A DNA stretch of 10,924 bases from Nocardioidaceae bacterium. Its GTDB lineage: Bacteria; Actinomycetota; Actinomycetes; Propionibacteriales; Nocardioidaceae. The translations under genes and the position numbers were made by a program. Of the stretch, positions 1 to 7,479 are shown piece by piece. The stretch's first letter is position 1; each line of letters opens with the position of its first letter. The notes beneath the pieces are model-generated. The model saw only the letters and a program-made list of their open reading frames with translations. It was not told where the DNA came from and did no database searches. The stretch lies in NCBI GenBank assembly GCA_013696065.1, contig JACCZJ010000034.1, positions 1 through 10,924 on the forward strand. Direction: 5' to 3'.

Positions 1-21
1 TCGTCGTGGCAGTCAGAGTGA

Positions 22-144
22 CGAGGCAATTTCTCCCGACGCCACACCGCCATCATCGAGGCGCGCAAGCAAGGGATGCAGGAAGCGAAGAGGCGACGGA
101 GAATGGAAGCCTATGGAGGGCGGTCAGGAGAGGCTGATGGTTGA
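22..144 (+). pseudogene. C-terminal tail of an unrecognised gene upstream of the zinc-finger gene
   Basis: The frame is open from base 22 to a TGA at 142-144 and reads ...RRHTAIIEARKQG, then a very basic KRRRRMEAYGG and a short hydrophilic end. The wording looks like a real protein C-terminus, but an in-frame TGA at 19-21 closes it on the left and the only ATG inside (76-78) would leave 22 residues. It is therefore either a tail whose body lies in another frame before base 22 or a fragment. Its stop overlaps the ATG of the next gene by the translational-coupling arrangement ATGGTTGA. The EAYGG end recurs at 7018-7032, with both base differences synonymous (gaa/gag, tat/tac), which supports this reading frame having been coding. 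Function unknown. Confidence 0.3.
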
Positions 145-189
145 GAGAATTTCGCAGGAGATTCCGGTCAAAGGGTCTGGCGCATTCCA
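106..189 (+). repeat. Gene-junction repeat, copy 1
   Basis: This is an 84-bp segment matching 7018-7099 in the same orientation. My hand alignment gives 68 identities in 82 aligned positions and one 2-base gap (after about 120), with an unbroken identical core of 23 bases at 162-184. It spans the end of one gene (EAYGG..., TGA 142-144), a Shine-Dalgarno (AGGAG at 126-130) and the start of the next gene (ATG 137). No terminal inverted repeats are visible, so it does not look like a MITE. Confidence 0.75.
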
Positions 190-373
190 AAACCCCCCAC
201 AACACGGGCGAAAGTGCCCGATTTGTGGGAACTCCCTCCCACCCTATGTGGGGGGCAGACCTCGCACCTACTGCGGCGTTCCTTGCAGACGCCAAGCCGA
301 ATCACAGGCGCTGCTCGACCGAGGCCGCGCACTTATTGATCGCTGGAACCGAATCATGGAGGCCGACGAGTGA
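137..373 (+). CDS. Small zinc-finger protein (CxxC...CxxxC), probable nucleic-acid binder
   Basis: The product is 78 residues. Residues 1-19 (MVERIS...PVKGSGAFQN) are the part shared with the repeat at 7047-7099. Residues 26-53 hold four cysteines, C27, C30, C46 and C50, in the order CPIC, then GGRPRTYC, then GVPCRRQ. This C-x2-C / GRPR-YC-x3-C-RRQ pattern is familiar from small actinobacterial and phage-type zinc-finger proteins, and zinc binding is inferred from it. The C-terminus is a predicted helix (ALLDRGRALIDRW). I chose ATG 137 rather than the in-frame ATG 113 because AGGAG (126-130) lies six bases before it, and the same ATG, Shine-Dalgarno and overlap with the upstream stop recur in the second repeat copy. 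Its TGA (371-373) overlaps the GTG of the next gene, so the two are probably co-translated. Specific function unknown. Confidence 0.6.
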   Translation: MVERISQEIPVKGSGAFQNPPQHGRKCPICGNSLPPYVGGRPRTYCGVPCRRQAESQALLDRGRALIDRWNRIMEADE

Positions 374-600
374 ACATGCTCATGGCTGAAAACTGGGATG
401 CCTTTGCCCTCAACCGGCTTCGGCCGATTCGTGAAGTGCTGCTAGCCCACGATCCCGACCCAGACCGCCTCGCAGAGTGCGAGCCGGGGATCAACCTCCG
501 ACTCCACGACGGAGAGCGGGTGGGAGCCTTCATGCTCACGCCTGAGGACACCGAGGAGTCCATGGGCGTCTTTGTTCGAAGAGTGTCGCTTGCACGATGA
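370..600 (+). CDS. Hypothetical protein, coupled to the zinc-finger gene
   Basis: The 76-residue frame opens at GTG 370, overlapping the previous stop as GTGA; in-frame ATG codons at 376 and 382 are alternative starts. The product is acidic and soluble, with a helix-like start (NRLRPIREVLLAH) and a DPDPDR turn, and has no recognisable motif or membrane segment. The coupling to the zinc-finger gene is the main reason to accept it. It ends at TGA 598-600 with a change of character (VRRVSLAR), while another frame opens at 572, so a frameshift joining it to 572-781 is possible. I do not recognise a family. Confidence 0.45.
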   Translation: MNMLMAENWDAFALNRLRPIREVLLAHDPDPDRLAECEPGINLRLHDGERVGAFMLTPEDTEESMGVFVRRVSLAR

Positions 601-781
601 CCTACTTCAGTACCAGGACGAGCCTCGTGGTCGGCTTTCCCCGAACCGGTACACCCACCTAGAGTCGTTCGGCCCTCAATTTGGGATGGTTGCCCTTCGC
701 GCAGTACTAGCTGGCCGCTTTTCGCTATCGAGCGCGATCGGCACCGAGCACCGTGAGGAGGAGCGTGATGCAACCAGATAA
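572..781 (+). CDS. Doubtful hypothetical protein or frameshifted continuation of the preceding gene
   Basis: The frame runs from TTG 572 to TAA 779-781 (69 residues). The middle (VALRAVLAGRFSLSSAIG) and the charged end (EHREEERD) read like protein, but there is no good Shine-Dalgarno before TTG 572, and the frame overlaps the preceding gene by 29 bases. Two explanations fit: an independent small gene, or the true C-terminus of the 370-600 gene after a one-base frameshift near 572-590. I cannot decide between them, and I see no motif. Confidence 0.25.
   Translation: MFEECRLHDDLLQYQDEPRGRLSPNRYTHLESFGPQFGMVALRAVLAGRFSLSSAIGTEHREEERDATR
756..761 (+). promoter_or_regulatory. Strong Shine-Dalgarno (AGGAGG) for a truncated gene
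   Basis: AGGAGG lies exactly six bases before ATG 768-770, a textbook spacing and the best ribosome binding site in this part of the window. It shows that a real gene once started at 768, even though its body is gone. Confidence 0.55.
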
Positions 782-806
782 GCCGCACCCTGCAGCCGGC
801 TACTTT
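768..806 (+). pseudogene. Gene start truncated at the permease pseudogene junction
   Basis: ATG 768 behind a strong AGGAGG opens with MQPDKPHPAAGYF. After about base 800 the same frame only reads the antisense of the permease pseudogene, whose own stop (TAA on the minus strand) lies at 805-807. The plus-strand small-gene cluster therefore ends here at a sharp junction. Thirteen residues are too few to identify the gene. Confidence 0.35.
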
Positions 807-1630
807 AGGCTCGGATGGCGAGGTACCAGACTACGCCCGCCACAAACAGCGCGACGACCGGCCAGATGTCGATGGCATCGTGACCCGCCGCGATGGGGTC
901 GTTCCACAGCAGGTAGAAGGCCCACGCGAAAAACGCAGCGGAGAGCGCGCAGAAGACGCTCATCGCCGGAATACCGGCGATGCGCCAGCGCGCGACCGCG
1001 CTCCGCTCGAACATGTCGCGGCGGGTCCAGGGAAAGACGATCCCGGCAAGCATTGTGATGCCCCAGCAAATCAAGATCCCGTAGATCAGGACCAGAGTGC
1101 CGTAGGTCGTGAAGGCAATTACCCACATGAAGAAAGAGACAGCACAACCGTGATCAGGATCGCCACGTCGGCGTGTGGAAGCGGGGGCTCACATAACCAA
1201 GCTTTTCGGGAGCGAGGCGGTCAAAGGACCACGCAATCGTCGTTCGCTCGGCGTAGATCAGCTCGGCGGGAACCCAGAAGTAGATCCACGCGACGAACGC
1301 CGCGACGATCAGAAGCGTCAGCAGGACGTTGTTCGTCAGGAGCCGGCCAGAGGGGTGAAGTAAGGAGTGACCTGCGTCGTCGCCTTGAGCCTCAACTGTT
1401 GGTTGTAGGCGATTGCTCCCTGAAAGGCGTGCCCAAACGTCTTGTCGGCCAAAGCCAAACGTCGTCGCGAACGCCACGCCCGCCCCAACGGCGCGCGACT
1501 GATAGACGTAATTGCCCCGATCTCGGAAAGATGACCGACCACATGTAATAGGAGACTCCGACGACCGCCATGCCCAAGGTCAAAAGCGGCTCGGCCCGAG
1601 GGGGGTTAGGTAGCTCCAAGCGATCATAGG
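805..1630 (-). pseudogene. APC-family amino-acid permease, decayed pseudogene
   Basis: Read on the minus strand, successive frames give the pieces of one membrane transporter of the amino acid-polyamine-organocation family. In order they are GVSYYMWSVIFPRSG, then NYVYQSRAVGAGVAF, AFQGAIAYNQQLRLK, a hydrophobic helix with WIYFWVPAEL, the diagnostic AWSFDRLAPEKLG followed by RFHTPT, and finally FFMWVIAFTTYG through AGIVFPWTRRDMFE and WRIAGIP to a last helix ending YLAIRA. Each piece lies in a different frame; switches fall near 1518, 1450, 1345, 1165 and 1140. The N-terminal helices expected of a permease of about 450-500 residues are missing beyond about 1630, so no functional transporter can be made. 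Family identity is strong; substrate cannot be told. The C-terminal end meets the truncated plus-strand gene at about 800, which makes a rearrangement likely. Confidence 0.82.
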
Positions 1631-1810
1631 GACCCTTGACGCGTTAAAGAGCTCTTATGCAGTCACGGAAGCGTTCTTACCACCCAGGTCTCGCAGACGC
1701 CCCGATGCGCGTCGCCCTGCACGCGCGGCGCGATCCGAGCGTCACCGGGGCATTGTCGCCCCAACGCCCCTCTGCGCCGCGCGCGGTTGGGCGTGTGCTT
1801 AAATGCCTTC

Positions 1811-4800
1811 ATGGAGTGTCCGATCTGCGGTTTCGACAATCCCGAAGGTTTCCGATTCTGCGGCTCATGCGGCTCCGGTCTCCTTCAGAGCTGTCCTGAG
1901 TGTGACTCCGAGATACCCCCGGGTTTCAAGTTCTGCGGGACGTGCGGTCATCGCGTGGACGACTCCGCGGTCGCCCCGGCTCGACCACCGCAGGCTCCCA
2001 GCGAGCGTCGCCGCGTCACCGTCCTCTTCGCCGATCTCGTCGGGTTCTCGACGCTGGCGGAGTTCCTCGACCCCGAGGAGCTACGCAATTTGATGAGCGA
2101 GACCTTCTCCGAGCTCACCAACGAGGTGAAGGCGCGTGAAGGCGTCGTCGAAAAGTTCATCGGCGACGCGATCGTTGCCATCTTCGGCGCGCCCGTGGCT
2201 CATGAAGACGATCCCGATCGAGCCGTCGAGACCGCTCTGAAGATGCTCGAGACGGTTGAGCGGCGATCGTCGTCGAGTTCTTCGCCGCTTCAGCTTCGGG
2301 TAGGGATAAACAGCGGGCTGGTCGTATCGGGCGCGAAGGGCGACGGGAGTCCCATCGGAGTCATGGGCGACTCGGTCAACACGGCCGCTCGCCTCCAGCA
2401 GGCCGCGGACCGGGGTCAAATCTTGATCGCCGACAACGTGTGGCGGCGCGTACGAGAGAGATTCGAAACCGAGCACGTCGGTCTGCTCGAGGTCAAGGGC
2501 CGCGAGCAGCGCGTCGGCGCCTATCGCGTCCTCGGCCCGCGCCGAGGCACCGGACGCAAACAAGCGCCCTTCGTCGGGCGCGGTCAAGAGTTGGCGTTGC
2601 TCGAGCTGCTGTGGTCGAGCGCGGAAAAGGGAAACACCCATGTCATCAGCGTGGTCGGCGAGCCTGGCGTCGGCAAGTCTCGGCTCGTCGCGGAGCTTCC
2701 CCGGCGCGCGGGGACCGACATCCGGGTCACGTGCGACTCCGACCGCGCCTTCGGCCCGTTCATGGACGTCATCGCCGCCCTGCTGGGATCCATGCCGCGG
2801 GACGTCGACGAGCTGAAGCAGGTCGCCGCGTCCATCGGCATCGGCGACGAGATCGCCTTGCTCCTGGGCGCTTTCCTTGGGCTTGCCGGCGCCCCTCCGG
2901 GAGTGCGCATGGCCGACGAACAGCAAAAACGGCAGGTCTTCGCCGGTGTCTGGCAGTTCCTAATCACCGCGCTCGGCGGCAAGGCCGCGTTCATCGCGCT
3001 CGACGACGTTCACTGGGCCGACAGGTCCTCGCTCGAGCTGCTCGGCTTCCTCCTCGAAAGGCTGAGCGGAGCGCCGTTGATGCTCGTTCTTGCCTACCGC
3101 CCCGGCTTTGAACAGGTGGAGAGAACCACACTCCGTGCGAGCCGCACCGGGATCAGACTCGAGCTGTTGTCGCCAGAGGAGAGCGTCGCTCTGGCGTGCG
3201 GCTTCCTCGGCGTCAGCGAGCTCCCTTCCGATCTGGAACGAATCGTCGCGTCGCGCGCGGAGGGCAACCCCTTCTTCATCGAGGAACTGCTCCAGGCCTT
3301 GCTCGAGCTGGGATCCCTGGCGGTCGTCGACTCTCGGGCGGTGCTTGCCAAGGTCGACGTCGACATTCCCGACACCGTCCAAGGCACGATCCTCGCTCGC
3401 ATCGACCGTCTGGCGCCCGGAGAGAAGACGGTGTTGCAGCAAGCCGCCGTTCTCGGCCGGACTTTCTCCACCCAGCTCATCGAGGCGATCGTGGGCGACG
3501 GCGATCTTTCCGGATCTCTCGACGAGCTCGTGCGCGCTCAGATACTGGTCGCTCAGGGGCCTGATCAGTGGAGCTTCAAGCACGCGCTCATCCGGGAAGT
3601 GGCGTACGACACCCTGCTGATCCGCCAGCGGCGAGACCTTCATCGCAAAGTCGCAGAGGCCCTGGAGCCCCAAGCGGAGGGGGATCTCACGGTCCTCGAG
3701 CTCCTCGCCGACCATTTTGCGCATGCGGAGATGCTCGACAAGGCGCGTTTCTACGCGGTGGCGGCCGGAGATGCGGCGGCGGAGCGGATGGGCTTCGACG
3801 AGGCGAAGACGCGTTATCAGAGCGCCCTCGCCATCTGGGGTGAGGGCGACCCCGAGGGCCGCGCCGAGCTCCTTTTGAAGCTTGGACGCGTCTCGCATTT
3901 CGCGGGCGACGACCCCCTGGCGAAGACCGTGCTCATCGAAGCTGAAGCGGCCTGGCGGGCGCTCGGAAACGTCAAGAAGGCAGGAGCGGCGCTCGCGCGC
4001 CTCGGGCGCGTTTACTGGGTGGTCGCCGAGACCGAACGCGCCGCCGAGGTGCTCCGGCGAGCCATCTCACTCCTCGAGCCGGAAGGCCCATCCGAGGAGA
4101 TCCTGTGGTCATATGTCTGGCTGTCGACCCTGCACATGCTGGTGGGAAACATGAACGAGGGAGCGAAGCTCGCCTCCAAGGGGCTCGACCTGGAACAACA
4201 GGTCCATCTGAAGGCAGCGCGCTCTCATCTCCTGAACACCTTGGGCTGCTGTCGCGCGCGCGCCGGAGACGTCAAGGGCGTCGACCTGATTCGGGAAGCA
4301 CTCGAGCTGGGGAAGGAGTCCGGGGATCTCGAGGCCATCGGCCGAGGCTACGTGAACCTTCCCGAAAGCCTCTACTGGCTGTCGCGCAACCGTGAGGGGG
4401 TGGAGCTCTGTCGCGAGGGCCGGCAATACCTTCGCAAGATGGGTGCGCAATCCTTCGCGTGGTTCGTTGCCGCAAACGAGGCGCGAATGTCAGTCGAGTT
4501 CGGCGATTATCAGCATGCAGAGCTCATCTGCCGCGAGATGTTGTCTTTGGAGCGGTCGTTGGTGGGAGTCCCCGGCGTGGTGAACGCCGGCAGCGTGCTA
4601 TCCGAGATCCTGATCCGTACCGGTCGATACCCCGAAGCCCGCACCGTGCTCGACGAGATTCTCCCTTTGGCTCGCCGACTGGGAGGCGACGATTTCCTCG
4701 CACCGGTGCTGGTCGCCGAGGCCGACCTACAGGAGGCGCTGCGCAACTTCGCAGCCGCTCGCCAAGCGATGCTCGAGGCGGTTGAGATCACCCAAGAGAC

Positions 4801-5161
4801 CGGCGGTGCCGCCGAGACCGCGTTCGCAGTGCTCACCGCAGGAGCGCGCATCCTCGACAAACAGCAGGTCGCTGGCCTGTGGGAGAGGTTGAGTGCGGCG
4901 GAATCGCCCGCGGCGAACAACTGCCGGCGGCTGGAGACCGAAGCCTGGCTGGCCAGTGATGCAAACCTCTTTCGCAACGCGGCAGAGCTCTACGGAGCCC
5001 TCGAGCTCCCGTACGAGGAGGCCCGGTGCAGCCTGGAGGCAGGAGACATCGACAGGGCGCGGGCCCTCATGGACGAGCTCGGCGTCGGCAACGGTCCGCT
5101 CGGCGCCCGATTGAGCGAGCTATCGGCCCCCGTCGCTCACCGTCCATCGCCGAGTGGGTGA
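1811..5161 (+). CDS. Double zinc-ribbon / class III nucleotide cyclase / AAA ATPase / TPR signalling protein
   Basis: The product has 1116 residues. Order of parts: two zinc ribbons (C3, C6, C17, C20 and C28, C31, C42, C45); a Pro-rich linker; a class III adenylate/guanylate cyclase domain, about 66-240, with metal aspartates D75 (FADLVGFS) and D119 (EKFIGDAIV), the purine-site lysine K115, and transition-state N190 and R194 (GDSVNTAARL); an AAA_16/STAND ATPase from about 252, with Walker A GEPGVGKS (283-290) and Walker B FIALDDVHW (394-402); a winged-helix-like stretch from about 517; and helical TPR-like repeats from about 620 to the end. No membrane segment or signal peptide is seen, so it is probably a cytoplasmic sensor-transducer making a cyclic nucleotide. 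ATG 1811 begins the canonical MxCPxCG ribbon, so I prefer it to the longer TTG frame at 1787. The second purine-specifying position appears to be Gly183 rather than Asp or Thr. The gene is monocistronic and convergent with the MMPL pseudogene 39 bp away. Confidence 0.95.
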   Translation: MECPICGFDNPEGFRFCGSCGSGLLQSCPECDSEIPPGFKFCGTCGHRVDDSAVAPARPPQAPSERRRVTVLFADLVGFSTLAEFLDPEELRNLMSETFSELTNEVKAREGVVEKFIGDAIVAIFGAPVAHEDDPDRAVETALKMLETVERRSSSSSSPLQLRVGINSGLVVSGAKGDGSPIGVMGDSVNTAARLQQAADRGQILIADNVWRRVRERFETEHVGLLEVKGREQRVGAYRVLGPRRGTGRKQAPFVGRGQELALLELLWSSAEKGNTHVISVVGEPGVGKSRLVAELPRRAGTDIRVTCDSDRAFGPFMDVIAALLGSMPRDVDELKQVAASIGIGDEIALLLGAFLGLAGAPPGVRMADEQQKRQVFAGVWQFLITALGGKAAFIALDDVHWADRSSLELLGFLLERLSGAPLMLVLAYRPGFEQVERTTLRASRTGIRLELLSPEESVALACGFLGVSELPSDLERIVASRAEGNPFFIEELLQALLELGSLAVVDSRAVLAKVDVDIPDTVQGTILARIDRLAPGEKTVLQQAAVLGRTFSTQLIEAIVGDGDLSGSLDELVRAQILVAQGPDQWSFKHALIREVAYDTLLIRQRRDLHRKVAEALEPQAEGDLTVLELLADHFAHAEMLDKARFYAVAAGDAAAERMGFDEAKTRYQSALAIWGEGDPEGRAELLLKLGRVSHFAGDDPLAKTVLIEAEAAWRALGNVKKAGAALARLGRVYWVVAETERAAEVLRRAISLLEPEGPSEEILWSYVWLSTLHMLVGNMNEGAKLASKGLDLEQQVHLKAARSHLLNTLGCCRARAGDVKGVDLIREALELGKESGDLEAIGRGYVNLPESLYWLSRNREGVELCREGRQYLRKMGAQSFAWFVAANEARMSVEFGDYQHAELICREMLSLERSLVGVPGVVNAGSVLSEILIRTGRYPEARTVLDEILPLARRLGGDDFLAPVLVAEADLQEALRNFAAARQAMLEAVEITQETGGAAETAFAVLTAGARILDKQQVAGLWERLSAAESPAANNCRRLETEAWLASDANLFRNAAELYGALELPYEEARCSLEAGDIDRARALMDELGVGNGPLGARLSELSAPVAHRPSPSG

Positions 5162-5200
5162 AAGGCGGCTGATTTGCCCTTACTCGCGATGGGACGGCGC

Positions 5201-7019
5201 TCACACCTTCTCGGATTCGACCCGTTCCCCTAAGGGCGCCTCTTCCAGGACGTGGCGGATGACCTCATCCTCCCCCTCGATCTCGACCTTGGGAAGGATC
5301 CGTGCGATCCACCTTGGCAACCACCAGTTGGCGTCGCCGAGCAGCTCCATGGTCGAGGGCACGAGCACCATGCGCACGATCGTCGCGTCTACGAAAACAG
5401 CCACGGCGAGGCCCATCCCGAAGAGCTTGATCGAGCGTTCGCCGAAACCGAACACGAACGAAAGGAAAACCGTAACCATGATGGCTGCGGCCGCGGTGAT
5501 CACTCGAGCGGTGTGAGCCAGACCGTTCGCCACAGCAAGGGCGTTGTTTCCGGTGCGGACGTACTCCTCCCGGACTCGAGACAAGAGGAAGATCTCGTAG
5601 TCCATCGACAGACCGAAGAGGATCGTGAAGAGCATCATGGGTACCCAGGCGTCGATGGGTCCGGTCCCATGGACGCCCAGGAAACCCTTGCCCCAACCCC
5701 ACTGGAAGATTGCAACGATGGCCCCGTAGGCCGCCCCGATCGATAGCAGGTTCATAACGGCGGCCTTCAGCGGCACGACGACCGAATGGAAGACAACAAC
5801 GAGTAGCAGGAATGCGAGTGCAATAACGACACCTATCAGGACGGGGAGCCGCTGGGCATTGACTTGGGCAAAGTCGATCGCCGCTGCGGTCTGGCCGCCC
5901 ACGAAGACGTGTACATCGGATCCTGCCAGCGTTTCAGGGATCACTTGATCGCGTAAACGGTTGACGAGCTCTTCGGTCTTCTGGTCCTGCGGCGACGTGG
6001 TCGGGAAGACTTGGATGATCGCGGCATCGCCTGTCTCGCTTGGAATCGGCGGGCTTGCCGCAACGCCGGGCACGTCCGCAAGCTGGCCGCTCAAGGAACT
6101 CAGCGTTTGCAGATCCTGCGCCTGATTAGTCTCGGCAGCAAGAAGGAGCGGGCCGTTGAATCCGGGTCCGAACCCCTCGACGAGAAGGTCGTAGGCACGC
6201 CGGCTCGACCTGTCGGTGTCGTTTGTGCCCGCGTCCGGAAAGCCGAGGCGGATCGAGAACAGGGGCAGGGCAAGGATGATCATCAACAACGAGCCGACGA
6301 TGAGAGGAGTCAGCGGTCTGCGCTGAATCAGTGCTCCACCGGAACCACATCGAGCCCTCGACGTTGGTCTCGCTTCGACGGAGGAAGGGAATTCCCCACT
6401 TGTCGATTTTGTGTCCGACGAATCCAAGCATCGCGGGCAGCAGCGTGATGGAAGCAAGCATGGTGACGGCCACAGTCGCCGCTCCCCCTACGGCAACGCC
6501 TTCCACGAAAGCAAACCCCATTAGCAAGATGCCGAACAACGAGATCACGACAGTAACTCCCGCGAACACGACGGCGCGACCCGACGTGTTCATGGCAACG
6601 AGTACGGCCTGCTCGGGATCCAGCCCCGCGTGGAGGTGCTGACGGTAACGCGTCACGATGAACAGGGCATAGTCGATCCCCACACCGATGCCGATCATCG
6701 CCGCCAGTTGGGGGGTGAAGTTCGGGACGCTGAGGAAGTTGGCGACGAGGAGCACCAACGACAGTCCAATCCCGATACCAAACAGAGCTGTGAGGATGGG
6801 GAGCCCCATCGCCAGGGCCGAGCCGAATGTTGCGAGAAGGATGATCATTGCGGCGAGAATGCCGATGCCTTCCGCTCCTCCAGGCTGCTGGAACTCGGCA
6901 AATTGAACGAGTGAGCCGCCGGCTTCAATCTTCAGTCCGGGTCGTTCCGCCGCCTGCGTCAGGTCGATCAGTTTGGTTACAACGGAAACGGGGACCACTT
7001 CGTTGTCGAGGTGCGTCGA
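5201..7019 (-). pseudogene. MMPL/RND-family transporter, N-terminally truncated and frameshifted
   Basis: About 605 codons of an MMPL transporter (proton-driven export of lipids or other hydrophobic compounds across the inner membrane) can be followed. The first half (about 6340-7019) opens inside the first periplasmic loop (STHLDNEV...LIDLTQAAERPGL). It contains the GGAEGIG loop end, several helices and the RND proton-relay motif GIGVGIDYALFIVTRYR. The second half (5201 to about 6335) holds the matching repeat, GLSMDYEIFLLSRVREEY, and a charged cytoplasmic tail. The halves are in different frames; the switch lies at about 6325-6345, between SMWFRW and LIQRRPLTP. Upstream, the frame meets a TAG that belongs to the repeat at 7018, so the first helix and roughly 130-150 residues of the usual 700 or more are missing. 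The frameshift could be a sequencing error, but the truncation is unlikely to be one. Confidence 0.9.
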
Positions 7020-7099
7020 GGCCTACGGAGGGGTCAGGAAGGACCGATGACTGAGAGAATTTCGACGCGGTTTCCGGTCAAAGGGTCTGGCGCAGTCCA
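7018..7099 (+). repeat. Gene-junction repeat, copy 2, between two truncated genes
   Basis: This is the second copy of the 106-189 repeat, in the same orientation, with the identical 23-base core at 7072-7094. It preserves the whole junction: EAYGG...RKDR ending at TGA 7048-7050, a Shine-Dalgarno-like AGGAAGG (7036-7042), and an overlapping ATG at 7047 that opens a 25-codon frame, MTERIS...PVKGSGAVH, ending at TAG 7122-7124. The last codons of that frame are no longer repeat. The left edge coincides with the loss of the MMPL reading frame and the right edge with the loss of the 7100-7328 protein, so the repeat is the seam of a rearrangement. Confidence 0.75.
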
Positions 7100-7328
7100 C
7101 TTCCTGCAGCTTGTACGTGGATAGCATTAGCCGGTCTAGAAGATCCAGTTTGCGTTGCTTGTTCCGTTCCTGCTGGCTCGCCAGTTCCAGCTGGACCGTG
7201 CGCTGGGCGCTTTGGAGCGCTTTCCAGGCGAAGTAGGTGGCCAAGAGCGCCGCTACGGCCCCTAAGAACTCGAGGAGCAAGCCCGCTATTTCATGGTCGA
7301 TTGCACCTACTCTCCCTGCACGATCCAC
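7100..7328 (-). pseudogene. Truncated small membrane protein with coiled-coil tail
   Basis: From GTG 7328 the minus strand encodes a short N-terminus (MDRAGRVGAIDHE), one hydrophobic helix (LLEFLGAVAALLATYFAW, about residues 17-36) and a long charged helix rich in Q, E, R and K (SAQRTVQLELASQQERNKQR) that looks like a coiled coil. After LMLSTYKLQEV, at about base 7100, the frame enters the repeat and reads its antisense, so the true C-terminus is missing. The open frame formally continues to 7023 and a stop, which would give a chimeric 101-residue product. The pattern of one helix plus a coiled coil is common in uncharacterised small inner-membrane proteins. I do not recognise a family, and no good Shine-Dalgarno precedes the GTG. 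Confidence 0.5.
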
Positions 7329-7479
7329 CGTGCTCCACGAGTTACTGTGACATGTGCTGCCCGGCCAAATTGGTCACCGTAAAACGTTATGAATACAGCT
7401 TCTGCGATTACGCTCATCGGCCTCTCCCACGCAAGATAGCCGTGTGGGGGCCTCCATCATCAGCGACGGGTGAAGGCCG

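Noticed and set aside
53..295. Minus-strand frame sharing CARPFDR...RNSL with the end of the 7023-7328 frame, as a protein family
   Set aside because: The similarity is only the antisense of the plus-strand repeat; the flanking parts of the two frames are unrelated, and the plus-strand reading has the Shine-Dalgarno, the synonymous changes and the zinc-finger motif.
597..662. ATG overlapping the stop of the 370-600 gene, opening a 21-codon frame (MTYFSTRTS...)
   Set aside because: The ATGA overlap is attractive, but the frame is very short, has no convincing Shine-Dalgarno and overlaps a longer competing frame.
1636..1661. TTGACG followed by TATGCA, a possible promoter upstream of the cyclase gene
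   Set aside because: The spacing between the two boxes is only about 14 bases, too short for a standard vegetative promoter, and it is about 150 bases from the start codon with no other support.
2081..3898. Long minus-strand open frames (281 and 312 codons) inside the cyclase gene
   Set aside because: They are antisense to a protein with complete motifs across its whole length; long antisense frames are expected in GC-rich DNA, and their products have low-complexity, motif-free content.
5162..5200. Possible bidirectional terminator between the convergent cyclase and MMPL genes
   Set aside because: Only a weak, bulged AAAGGC/GCCCTT pairing is present, with no T-run on either side.
7018..7099. 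Integron attC site or MITE as an explanation of the repeat
   Set aside because: No GTTRRRY/RYYYAAC core sites, no extended imperfect palindrome and no terminal inverted repeats or target-site duplications are visible.
7428..7451. CCCAC...GTGGG inverted repeat as a terminator for the minus-strand gene ending at 7480
   Set aside because: The stem is five base pairs, imperfect if extended, and no T-run follows on the minus strand.
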